Notes under the pieces: model-generated
Seen by the model: only the letters and a program-made list of their open reading frames with translations
Databases searched by the model: none
What the model was told of the DNA's origin: nothing
Position numbers and translations under genes: made by a program
Source of the DNA: an uncultured Clostridia bacterium
GTDB taxonomy: Bacteria; Bacillota; Clostridia; Oscillospirales; Acutalibacteraceae
Assembly: GCA_946566955.1 (NCBI GenBank)
Contig: CAMNXD010000012.1
Location: forward strand, 1 to 33,180
DNA length: 33,180 bases
Direction of reading: 5' to 3'
Shown here: positions 25,174-32,900 of the stretch, piece after piece
How the letters are laid out: each line of letters begins with the position of its first letter
How positions within the stretch are numbered: the stretch's first letter is position 1

Positions 25174-25201
25174 GAAAAAGCCTGCAAATAAATTGCAAGC
25201 T
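25174..25201 (-). terminator. Rho-independent terminator of the 628-aa coiled-coil gene
   Basis: On the minus strand AGCTTGCAA (25193-25201) pairs with TTGCAGGCT (25179-25187), nine pairs with one G-T wobble and a 5-nt loop, followed by five T. It separates this gene from the stalk-protein gene downstream. Confidence 0.72.
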
Positions 25202-25209
25202 TTAAAAAT

Positions 25210-27096
25210 TTATTTGTATCCTAAACTTTCTATTTTTCTTAGGCCATCTTCAAGAGCTTCAAGGGAATTTGATTCTTTTATAAGCTTCTCTATTCTAGCT
25301 TTGTCTTCTTTAGAGCAACTATCAATCTTACTTTTCACAAATTCTGCTATTTCACGACTTTTATTACTAAAATCTTCAACTTCATCTGAAAGTAAGCCTT
25401 TATTTTTTATAAGCTCATCAAAAACTCTATAAAGTTGGATTGGTTGTTTTATTACGCTCTTTCCTTGCTCTTTAAGTGAAGAAATACCAACGCCATATTT
25501 CTCTTTTAAATTGGAAATTTCAACAAAAAAATCGTTGCGCATCTTAGTCTCTAAGTCAGAAAGATATTTTTTAAAAGTTCCTTTAATAAAATCGGAAGTC
25601 CAGTTTTTAAAGTTGGAAAGAGGATACTTTTTAAGAGTTTCGTCAACCCCTTTCCAAATATATTTACCATTTCTAAATTCAAAATACTCTTTAAAGGATT
25701 TTAAATTTCTAAATTTATTTTCGAGCGCCTCATTCTTTGCTGTACATAGGGATAAAAGCAGGTCTAAATCAAGCATTGCATTTGTTGTCTCCACGTAAAT
25801 GCAATAATCTAAATTATATATCTTATCAATGTAATTATTATATGCCTTTTCAAAGCCATCGCCAATTTCACCTAGCCGGTTAGCCATAATCTCGAGATTA
25901 TCTTTTATAGATTTAGAATTTAAAACCTCTATGCAAGGCTTAGCATCTTTCGCTTCTATAAGAGCACTTTTTAAGGTATTTAAACTGCCTTTTAATGTCC
26001 GAAAATCAAATGAAGGCATATACGCATTAGAAAAAGATTTGATTCCAAAATTCTTTTTAATCCTTTTTTTAAAAAGGTTTGCGTTGTTTATTAGATTATA
26101 ATCCTCACACGGGAAGTCTGCACTAAGTTTTTTTAAATATTCTACCGCATTGGTAAAATATTTCACGTTTTTTTCTAAGCAGCTATTGCTTTCATCGTTT
26201 TCTAAATCTTCGAAAAGCTTTTTAAGCTTCTCAAAAAAGCTTAGAAGCTTACTGAGCACCAGAGGGCCTTTATCATTAAATATGGTATATAAAGTTTGGT
26301 CGATGGAATCAATTTCTTCTTTTAGTTCTTCCAAGCGTTTATCTGCGCCAGTTCGAGCTGATTCAATTTTTTTCTGCCCTTCTTTTTCTTGCTTTTCTTT
26401 AGCTTGCCTTTCCTTTTCCTGTTTTTCTTTTTCTTCTTGCTTTTTTTTCGCTTGCTGATCTGCTTGTTTTATTTTTTTAAGGTAATTCTCATATTCCTTT
26501 TTAAACTCATCGCCAATTTCATCTAACCGTGTAGCCATAGCCTCGAGATTACTTCTTACTGATTTAGAATTTAAAACAGATATAAAAGATTTAACGTCTT
26601 TAGCTTCTTTAGCTTTTATAAGAGCATCTTTTACGCCTACTAACTTGTTTTTTAATTCTTCCCAGTCTATTTTGTCTTTATAGGTATCAGCAAAACTGCA
26701 GTCAGGGTACTTTTCTAGCCTTTTTTGAGGATCAACTAAGTCTCCTATTAATTGTGAACCCTTGCCTGCGAACGTTAAGTAAAGATGTCTTAAATATTTT
26801 TCCGCCTCAATAGACTTATTTACAATTTCTTTTAAATATGACTTGCTTTGACTTTTCTTTTTCTCCGTTCCCGTAATAGTCAGTTCTGCTCCGCTTTCAT
26901 TTGCATCTACACCTTGTTTCATTGAATTTGCGCAAAGCTGTGCAAGATTCTTCAAAAACTCCTTTAAATCTGATATAGGTCTAGGCATACCCGAAACGAA
27001 CATTATGCCATATGAAGCTTTGAGCTTATCTTCACTAATGCTACTGCTTAAAGTTTTTAAACTATTTGCAAACCTTCTTTGTTTTGGTGTATCCAT
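25210..27096 (-). CDS. Large helical protein with internal duplication, unknown function
   Basis: A 628-aa, highly charged, almost wholly helical protein without signal peptide or membrane segment; no family recognised. On 631-aa numbering (counted from an in-frame GTG at 27105), a unit of about 120 residues occurs twice, roughly 95-215 and 315-432. The best matching parts are VLNSKSVRSNLEAMATRLDE and VLNSKSIKDNLEIMANRLGE, offset 220 residues. Between them is a Lys/Glu/Gln coiled coil (about 215-250, KQEEKEKQEKERQAKEKQ). The ATG at 27096 is used because the upstream GTG lies too close to its AAGGA site. It has its own promoter and terminator. Its place beside injection-type genes allows an effector or structural role, but nothing in the sequence proves it. 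Confidence 0.6.
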   Translation of the reverse strand: MDTPKQRRFANSLKTLSSSISEDKLKASYGIMFVSGMPRPISDLKEFLKNLAQLCANSMKQGVDANESGAELTITGTEKKKSQSKSYLKEIVNKSIEAEKYLRHLYLTFAGKGSQLIGDLVDPQKRLEKYPDCSFADTYKDKIDWEELKNKLVGVKDALIKAKEAKDVKSFISVLNSKSVRSNLEAMATRLDEIGDEFKKEYENYLKKIKQADQQAKKKQEEKEKQEKERQAKEKQEKEGQKKIESARTGADKRLEELKEEIDSIDQTLYTIFNDKGPLVLSKLLSFFEKLKKLFEDLENDESNSCLEKNVKYFTNAVEYLKKLSADFPCEDYNLINNANLFKKRIKKNFGIKSFSNAYMPSFDFRTLKGSLNTLKSALIEAKDAKPCIEVLNSKSIKDNLEIMANRLGEIGDGFEKAYNNYIDKIYNLDYCIYVETTNAMLDLDLLLSLCTAKNEALENKFRNLKSFKEYFEFRNGKYIWKGVDETLKKYPLSNFKNWTSDFIKGTFKKYLSDLETKMRNDFFVEISNLKEKYGVGISSLKEQGKSVIKQPIQLYRVFDELIKNKGLLSDEVEDFSNKSREIAEFVKSKIDSCSKEDKARIEKLIKESNSLEALEDGLRKIESLGYK

Positions 27097-27147
27097 TTTT
27101 ACCACTTTCCTTTCTTTTAATATGAGATGTAACTGCGATTATCTACA

Positions 27148-27176
27148 ATATTAACAAAAATCACAAAGAATGTCAA
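27148..27176 (-). promoter_or_regulatory. Consensus promoter of the coiled-coil gene
   Basis: Minus-strand -35 TTGACA (27171-27176, perfect) and -10 TAATAT (27148-27153) with 17 bp between. Transcription would start near 27141, giving a 45-base leader. A (TA)11 tract ends one base before the -35 box. Confidence 0.72.
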
Positions 27177-27177
27177 G

Positions 27178-27200
27178 TATATATATATATATATATATAT
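27178..27200. repeat. (TA)11 dinucleotide microsatellite at an UP-element position
   Basis: Twenty-three bases of perfect alternating T and A directly upstream of the -35 box of the coiled-coil gene, where AT-rich UP elements contact the RNA polymerase alpha subunit. Tracts of this kind can change length by slippage. Confidence 0.9.
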
Positions 27201-27206
27201 CACAAA

Positions 27207-27242
27207 ACCGCAACCCCGAGATTGCTCTCTGAAAATTGCGGT
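27207..27242 (-). terminator. Probable terminator of acpP
   Basis: ACCGCAA (27207-27213) and TTGCGGT (27236-27242) are inverted, enclosing a second small hairpin (27218-27229) that on the minus strand reads GAGA-GCAA-TCTC, a GNRA tetraloop. On the minus strand the outer stem runs into TTTTGTG, a weak T tract. It lies 24-59 bp after the acpP stop. Confidence 0.5.
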
Positions 27243-27265
27243 CCGAAAATGTTTAATTTAGTTTT

Positions 27266-27502
27266 TTAAGTTGTACCAGTAACATCGCAAATATATTCAA
27301 CGATGTCTTCGACTGTTGAAATCGAGCTTGTAACGTCATCCTCAGCTTCTATATCAAACTCGTCTTCTATAGAAGAAAGCAAATCAACTAAGTCTAAAGA
27401 ATCGGCTTCTAAATCCTCAACCAATCGAGTTTCGAGATTAATTTCCGACTCTTCTACATCAAATTGCTCACTTAAAATAGCTTTTATTTTTTCTAAAACC
27501 AT
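27266..27502 (-). CDS. acpP: Acyl carrier protein
   Basis: A 78-aa acidic protein with the phosphopantetheine attachment motif DSLDLVDLLSSIEDEF (serine about residue 35), helix I starting IKAILSEQFDVEE, and the usual length. It carries acyl chains as thioesters for fatty-acid synthesis. A GGGAGG site lies six bases before the ATG and a consensus promoter is upstream, so it appears monocistronic. No fatty-acid synthesis gene is adjacent, so a specialised ACP cannot be excluded, but the sequence looks like the standard housekeeping form. Confidence 0.92.
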   Translation of the reverse strand: MVLEKIKAILSEQFDVEESEINLETRLVEDLEADSLDLVDLLSSIEDEFDIEAEDDVTSSISTVEDIVEYICDVTGTT

Positions 27503-27548
27503 TTTTACCTCCCTTTCTAAATACTGAATCAGAACACTTCATTCACAA

Positions 27549-27577
27549 ATGTTATTAATAATAGTTTTGTTTGTCAA
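27549..27577 (-). promoter_or_regulatory. Sigma-A promoter of acpP
   Basis: Minus-strand -35 TTGACA (27572-27577, perfect) and -10 TAACAT (27549-27554) with 17 bp between, 46 bp upstream of the acpP start codon. Confidence 0.7.
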
Positions 27578-27662
27578 GACATTAACATTGATGATCTAAT
27601 TTAATATTTGCGAGCTATAGTATAGTATTCCTCTGGGTATTTAAGTGCTCCAGATTTATAAT

Positions 27663-28229
27663 TTACTTTTCCGCTATACCGGAGCTACTTAGATATTCTA
27701 CTAGCATTTTGTAGCTGCTGCCGTTCCATAATTTGAGTCTTTCTTCAGACTGAAAACAAGCTAAAGTTTTAGTTTGCCCAGAGGGAATAAATATATAATC
27801 AAAGAACCAACCATTTTCACCTTGCTTCTTTAAAGCTATATCACCGTTAGTTTTCGATGAAAAAACTATAGGCTCTTTACCATACTCACAGAAGGCTAAA
27901 GCTTGTAGGATGTAAGCCGTGCGATTTTCTATACCTTCTAATAATTTTAAAATTCCATCTTCTCCTATAGTTTCTTGAACATAGTGAGTATAAGCTGCGG
28001 GGAATCCGTTTAAAGCTTCAATTATTAATCCAGTATCATTTTTAACCACGTTACTTTTTAATTTTTCGCTTGCATACTTAGCAGAGTACTTAGCAACCTC
28101 TTCGATTGAATCAGATTGAATTTCTATAGTTTTTATTTTGATGTTATCAACCTCTACTCCAAGTGGATTTAAAAATAATTTTGCTTGAGCAATTTTGGCC
28201 CAATTTTCTGTAACTAAAGTTATTTTCAT
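27663..28229 (-). CDS. RdgB/HAM1-type non-canonical purine NTP pyrophosphatase, divergent
   Basis: A 188-aa protein of the ITPase-like family, which removes ITP, dITP and XTP from the nucleotide pool. The N-terminal strand KITLVTENWAKIAQAK stands where SGNxxK(xxE) is normal, and the central motif NDTGLIIEALNGFPAAYTHYV matches the family's DTGLxVxALNGxPGxYS block. The C-terminal SHR-type motif of typical RdgB is replaced by NGSSYKML, and the size is at the short end. So the family is clear, but substrate choice may differ from classical RdgB. It lies downstream of the substrate-binding protein gene on the same strand with a 120-bp gap. Confidence 0.75.
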   Translation of the reverse strand: MKITLVTENWAKIAQAKLFLNPLGVEVDNIKIKTIEIQSDSIEEVAKYSAKYASEKLKSNVVKNDTGLIIEALNGFPAAYTHYVQETIGEDGILKLLEGIENRTAYILQALAFCEYGKEPIVFSSKTNGDIALKKQGENGWFFDYIFIPSGQTKTLACFQSEERLKLWNGSSYKMLVEYLSSSGIAEK

Positions 28230-28265
28230 AAAGTTTTCCTCACTATTTCACGCTTTTAAGACATA

Positions 28266-28297
28266 AAAAGCTTAAATTAATTTTTTTAAAAGCTTTT
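28266..28297 (-). terminator. Weak terminator-like hairpin after the substrate-binding protein gene
   Basis: AAAAGCTT (28266-28273) and AAGCTTTT (28290-28297) can pair over 8 bp around a 16-nt AT loop, with a short T run on the minus strand. All-AT flanks make it doubtful. Confidence 0.3.
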
Positions 28298-28349
28298 AAA
28301 ACTATAACTCAAATTTCCTAAGAAGTAAATGACAAAGAAGATACTTATA

Positions 28350-29318
28350 TTAAAATATCCAGTTTACTTTTTCTTTTAATTCCTCAGGGACTATTATTCT
28401 TAGCTCTTCTAAAACTTTTCGATTTAAAGTAAGCGTCACATCTTCTAGATATTCAATAGGCATACTTTCGGGACTTGTTTCACCTTTTAAAATTTTTATT
28501 GCTTGTTTTGCCGTCAGTTTACCTAGCTGGAAGTAGTCGATGCCAAAGGTGCCAACTGCTCCCTTGCAAACTAAGTTCTCATCGCTACAAACCACTGGCA
28601 TTTTTTTACTAAGTGCAATTTTAGAAATAAGCTCCATGTTGGAAGCAACCATATTGTCAGTGGGAGTATAAATTGCGTCAATGTCATTAGGTATCGTTTC
28701 CATAACTTGCTGAATTTCCGTCATTTGAGAAAACGTAAAAAACTCTGGATTGAAACCAATTTTCTCAGCTTCTTCAAAAGCTATTTCTGCTTGATATTTC
28801 GAGTTCGCCTCTCTTGATGAAAACAGAATTCCAATTTTTTTAGTCTCAGGCTTTAAATCTTTAATCAATTTAATTTGTTTCGCAACCGGTGGTAAATCGG
28901 AGGTACCAGTAACGTTTACTCCCGGTTTTTCGTTCGATTTTACAAGTCCTACATCTTCGGGATTAGTAATAGGGGTAATTAAAATAGGTATTTTAGAAGT
29001 TACGGCAGCCGTAGACTGTGCTGCAGGGGTAGCGATTGCTAAAATTAAGCTGCAGCCTTCACTGACAAATTGATTTGCAATTAAACTGCAGGTAGCTAAA
29101 TCGTCGCTGGCATTTTTGTATATGATATCACCTTCACATTCCGACTCTTTTAGTCCTTCAATAAATCCAAGTCGAGAAGAGTCTAAAGCTTCATGTTCAA
29201 CAAGCTGTATAATCCCAACTTTTAAAGTTTGTTTGGAACTTCTTTGTCCAATTTGCCATATTATTCCAAAGGTTATTAAAGCCATCAGGATAAAGGTCCC
29301 AGATAATTTTTTATGCAT
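28350..29318 (-). CDS. ABC transporter substrate-binding protein (TrpX/ABC_sub_bind type)
   Basis: A 322-aa exported protein of the ABC_sub_bind (TrpX-like) family, periplasmic-type binding proteins that in Firmicutes often serve amino-acid uptake. It has a signal anchor (about residues 4-22), then KVGIIQLVEHEALDSSRLGFIEGL, IATPAAQSTA, and PVVCSDENLVCKGAVGTFGIDY, all typical. No lipobox cysteine is seen near the N-terminus. I start at the ATG at 29318, eight bases after GGGAG. The permease and ATPase genes that normally follow are absent; the next gene is the RdgB-like one. Upstream is an attenuator-like leader (29382-29583). The ligand is unknown. Confidence 0.83.
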   Translation of the reverse strand: MHKKLSGTFILMALITFGIIWQIGQRSSKQTLKVGIIQLVEHEALDSSRLGFIEGLKESECEGDIIYKNASDDLATCSLIANQFVSEGCSLILAIATPAAQSTAAVTSKIPILITPITNPEDVGLVKSNEKPGVNVTGTSDLPPVAKQIKLIKDLKPETKKIGILFSSREANSKYQAEIAFEEAEKIGFNPEFFTFSQMTEIQQVMETIPNDIDAIYTPTDNMVASNMELISKIALSKKMPVVCSDENLVCKGAVGTFGIDYFQLGKLTAKQAIKILKGETSPESMPIEYLEDVTLTLNRKVLEELRIIVPEELKEKVNWIF

Positions 29319-29381
29319 ATTAATATCTCCCTTCAAATTTTTTAAATATTTAAGTAGGTGTTGAAGTTACATCTAAAGTCT

Positions 29382-29422
29382 AAAATAAAAAAGAACCAAA
29401 ACTAATTTTCATAGCTTGGCTC
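29382..29422 (-). terminator. Intrinsic terminator in the leader of the substrate-binding protein gene
   Basis: On the minus strand GAGCCAA (29416-29422) pairs with TTGGTTC (29393-29399), one G-T wobble, 16-nt loop, followed by TTTTTTATTTT. It lies upstream of the gene's own ribosome site, so it would stop transcription before the coding region. Its 5' arm is shared with an alternative hairpin at 29417-29447. Confidence 0.65.
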
Positions 29423-29447
29423 GTAAGTTTTTTAAATAAAAGAGCCA
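29417..29447 (-). promoter_or_regulatory. Antiterminator hairpin competing with the leader terminator
   Basis: TGGCTC (29442-29447 on the minus strand) pairs perfectly with GAGCCA (29417-29422), the same bases that form the 5' arm of the terminator. The two structures cannot coexist, the hallmark of transcription attenuation. Confidence 0.55.
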
Positions 29448-29461
29448 TTACAGTATCTAAA

Positions 29462-29503
29462 TTGATATCTGCAATGACTAAAAGCTTCTACTACAGATAT
29501 CAA
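29462..29503 (-). promoter_or_regulatory. 10-bp leader hairpin directly after the uORF stop
   Basis: On the minus strand TTGATATCTG (29494-29503) and CAGATATCAA (29462-29471) form a perfect 10-bp stem with a 22-nt loop. The stem starts at the base next to the stop codon of the leader peptide, so a ribosome at the end of the uORF would cover it. Confidence 0.65.
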
Positions 29504-29560
29504 CTATCCGCAATAGCTATATTTACTATTTAATTGAAAACTTAAAATTATACAATTCAT
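29504..29560 (-). CDS. Leader peptide (uORF), 18 aa
   Basis: Starts at an ATG at 29560 with GGAG seven bases upstream and about 23 bases after the predicted transcription start. It encodes MNCIILSFQLNSKYSYCG and ends TAG right before the 10-bp hairpin. It has no Trp codon; the last codons are Tyr-Ser-Tyr-Cys-Gly. Placement suggests a cis-acting attenuation peptide. It could still be chance, since short frames are common. Confidence 0.5.
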   Translation of the reverse strand: MNCIILSFQLNSKYSYCG

Positions 29561-29589
29561 AGTGTTTCTCCAGTAATTAAATTTTTTTA

Positions 29590-29618
29590 ATTATATCATA
29601 TTTTTTTCGGTTAGTCAA
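29590..29618 (-). promoter_or_regulatory. Near-consensus promoter of the leader and substrate-binding protein gene
   Basis: Minus-strand -35 TTGACT (29613-29618) and -10 TATAAT (29590-29595, perfect) with exactly 17 bp between. Start of transcription is expected near 29583, giving a leader of about 265 bases. Confidence 0.8.
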
Positions 29619-29696
29619 CTATAAAATGAAATTAAAGACTCTTACATCTTAATTTTTCTATTCAAACAGCCAATAAATATGATAAAATAAGTTATT

Positions 29697-29909
29697 ATGA
29701 ATGAACTTGAAAAATTATTAAACAACGATCTTCTTAAAATGAATTCTAAAAGCTTACGTAAACTAGCAGAAAGCGGGAAATTATACTGCCCCACCTGCAA
29801 ATGTAAACTTAAAAGCAATTATTTCCAAGAAAAAGAAACGTCTATATTGATAATATCCTGCGAAAATTGCAAAATTGCTTTTATTATTAGAGATGAAGCT
29901 GGTAAATAA
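29697..29909 (+). CDS. Small zinc-ribbon protein, 70 aa, unknown function
   Basis: The product has a short helical N-terminus (about 27 residues) followed by a treble-clef/zinc-ribbon pattern: CPTCKC at about residues 31-36 and CENC at about 55-58. This spacing suits one structural zinc. No clear Shine-Dalgarno precedes the ATG. A -10-like TAAAAT (29683-29688) lies nine bases before it, so the mRNA may be leaderless or nearly so; the start is therefore less sure. It is transcribed away from the attenuator-controlled gene and toward the large gene at 30000. No family was recognised. Confidence 0.6.
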   Translation: MNELEKLLNNDLLKMNSKSLRKLAESGKLYCPTCKCKLKSNYFQEKETSILIISCENCKIAFIIRDEAGK

Positions 29910-29952
29910 AGCCGTCAACGCAGATTGACCAAAATAGACAATTATTCGAAAT

Positions 29953-29991
29953 AAAAAAGTGCCATGACGATTATTAAAAAAATCGTCACGG
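29953..29991 (-). terminator. Rho-independent terminator of the large right-edge gene
   Basis: An 11-bp inverted repeat (29962-29972 with 29981-29991, 8-nt loop). On the minus strand the one mismatch becomes a G-T wobble, and the stem is followed by CAC and six T (29953-29958). Nothing T-rich follows on the plus strand, so it serves the minus-strand gene. Confidence 0.72.
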
Positions 29992-29999
29992 TAAGGAAG

Positions 30000-32900
30000 T
30001 TATTTTCCACTATATTTATATACTGCAGTTTTCCCTTTTTTTAGCTCATTTATAAGCTTTTCTGGGTCTCCATCAGTTTCTTTTTTAAGCTTTTTAAATA
30101 TATCCATCTTAGTTTTAAAATAGTCTTTGTTTTTACGAACTAAGCTTCTGTAGTAAAGAAGGTTTTTAGAGTTTTGATACATACCCTCAAAGATTTTAAG
30201 TAAGTCTTTGCGCGCTTTTTTGAAAAGGTCAACTATTTTCTTCCCGTTGCCAGAGGAGGTATTATTGAGAACCGTTACATCATCAGCAATTGTTTTCTCC
30301 AGATTAATAAACTTTGTAAAATAATTGCTGCTATACTTTCCTAATTCTTTTTGGAAGCGCTGGCACCATCTCCTAGTTTGAGAATCGCTACTTTTTTCAT
30401 CGAAATATTTATCAAATATCTCTGTAAAGACATAGTCTAAGCGCCGGTTTCTATTATAGTTATTTATGGGTTTATAGCTTATAACTCCAATTCTATAATA
30501 TCGTTCTTTTATATCTTTGGCAGAGCTAGTATTACCGCGAATGCCGAAAATTTTGAAAAATCTATCTATGCAGCCTTTAAATTCGGAATCATTTATAGTA
30601 GTATTAAGAGAAATTTCAGCGGGCTCAGTGACGGGACTATCAGATATTCTCAGATCGTTGTAGAGTTTTCCGTCAACAACACTTTTAAGTGATGTATATT
30701 GATCTTTAAGAGAAAGGGTTGAATGAAGTTTCTTCGTAATTTTATCTAAGTTCTTCTGAGCATTTTCAAAAAGTTTTTTAGCTTCTTTTTGAATTTTCTC
30801 ACGCTTTCTATCGTCGTTTAAATCTCCCTTATTCTTAGCCTCTTCTCTTTTTTTAATTAGAGCCACGTATTTAGGCCTGAATTTCTTATCGTGGTCTATG
30901 AACTTATTTTTAATGTCTTCAAGCGCTTTTCTAGTCTTTTTTTGCTTATTATCAGAGAAAATCGGATTGAACACATGCATAAAGGCCAGTGCAACTGAAG
31001 CTTCGGATGGTTCCCGTCCCTTCTTCAAACCGTTTATGTTAGGCCGAATAAAACACACTCCTCCATCATTGAAAAGATTTTGGAATTTGTTAAACAAATC
31101 TATTTCACTTACATTTCCTTCTTGCTGCTGCTGAGGCTCTGGTTGTTCTTCATGCTCTATATTCTGTTGATGCGCATTGGACTCTGTTGGAACAGCTTCG
31201 ATCTCATCTCCAAGTTGATGAAAGCTATTGGGCTTAGTAGTAGGTTCAATCTCATCTTTAGGTTGCTGAGTATGATCAGTTTCAAGTGGTTTTGTACTGG
31301 ATGGTTCGGGCTGCAAATTAGGTTTAGATGGGTTTTCTGGCTCTTTAGGCTGCTGAAAAGTAGATGTGGTTCCGGAATTAGATTGTTGCTGCTCAATATC
31401 GGAGTTTTCGGAATTCTCTTCCGGCTTCAGCTCTCCTGGCTGTTCTTCCGACTGAATCTCAGGTTTGGGTTCTTCTGGTTGCTGCAGAGGCTCTGGTTGT
31501 TCTTCAGGTTCTTTTGTTGGATCGTCCGAATTATCCTCCGATTCAGGTTCTTCTTCAAACGCTTCTTGGTATGGTTCTTCAATTTTTTCAGGGTGTGATT
31601 GTTTGTAATATTCAAATTGTTTTTCCATCCACTCATCTGAAAAAGTGTCTTCCATCCAATCATTACCACAGCTCAATTTGATACTCGCTAAATCTTCATT
31701 CCAATCTTGAATTAACTTGTTCTTTTTCTTAATAAGCTTATCAATATCATTTTCGTCTCTAAAACGTTTTATATACTTCATAAAATGATTAATGTAGTAT
31801 AAACATGTTTCATTGAACTCCCGAAGTTTTTTTTCGATGAAGGGGAAGCTAATTTCTTTTAATTCTTTCAATTGTTTTCTGTATATGGCTTTTAATTGCC
31901 TTGGCTTTTCAAAAACATCTTCTAATTTTTTTACCCCGTCAGAATAGTTCTCAAAGACTTTTTCCATTTCTTCACTAAATTTCTCTAATAATTGCTCGCT
32001 CGTATCACCATTAATGGTCTTAAATGTATCTAATTCTTTTTTGATTAACTCTTCACATTTTTCTATTATATTTTGAGGATCTAGGGTTAATTTATATTTT
32101 TCAAGGCCCAAGTTTAATGCGTACCCATAATAATCTTTATAGTCTTCTTCCGCTATACTGCTAAGATTAAAAATCGTTGTAGAATTGTCCTTGAAATAAT
32201 ATTCAATGTCTTCCTTAGCTTCAACTTGGTATCCGGATTGAACCATTATCTTTATAAATTCTGTTAAATTTGTGGTAATATCTTTATCGTATTCTTCTAA
32301 ATATTTTATAACATACTCTGCCCAATGTTTTAATGGGGATTCTTTTTTCAAAATAGCTGAAAATTTTTCTTTAAACAGAGTTCCTAATTTTTTGCTTGAA
32401 TTAAAAAAGAAATTTTCACTATCTATTTCGCCGATAAATGCACGCCATAATTTAGTAACCTTTTCAATTCCCTTCGAATACTTTATGCGAAACTGTTCAG
32501 ATAAATTAAAAACATTGTTGCAGAATTCCTCTGTTTTCTCGTCAAGCCACTCCTTATTGTCAATACTCAAAGAGCTAAACATATTTTTATCTATATTAAA
32601 TATTTTTTCGTAAGAATTGATCCCCTCATAGCACTTTAACGCGGATACAAATAAGCCTAAATACACTTTATATCGTTTTAGGATTGAATACATTTCTGTC
32701 CTGTAACTACACGTCATATTTTTATTTTCTTTTTCTTCTATAAGTTTATTATAATCATTAAAACAGGTTTCAAATGCCTCTCTAAAACTTTGAGTCTTAA
32801 CTTGTTTACACCATTCTTCAAAAGCACTTTTCTCTTCTGCAGTCATGTTTTCTTGTTCCGCAAAATTAATTAATTGATTCAAACTATTTTCGCTTTTTTT

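Noticed and set aside
27178-27200. CRISPR or tandem protein-coding repeat
   Set aside because: It is a simple TA dinucleotide run without spacers and lies in a promoter region; no CRISPR array was seen anywhere in the window.
29382-29560. T-box riboswitch upstream of the TrpX-like gene
   Set aside because: T-boxes often control such genes, but the conserved T-box bulge sequence (AGGGTGGNACCGCG type) and a specifier-loop layout were not found, and the leader is short.
31080-31598. Plus-strand open frame rich in Leu, Phe and Trp resembling a membrane protein
   Set aside because: Antisense to the Pro/Gln/Glu-rich linker of the large minus-strand gene; the hydrophobic look is an artefact of reading that repeat backward.
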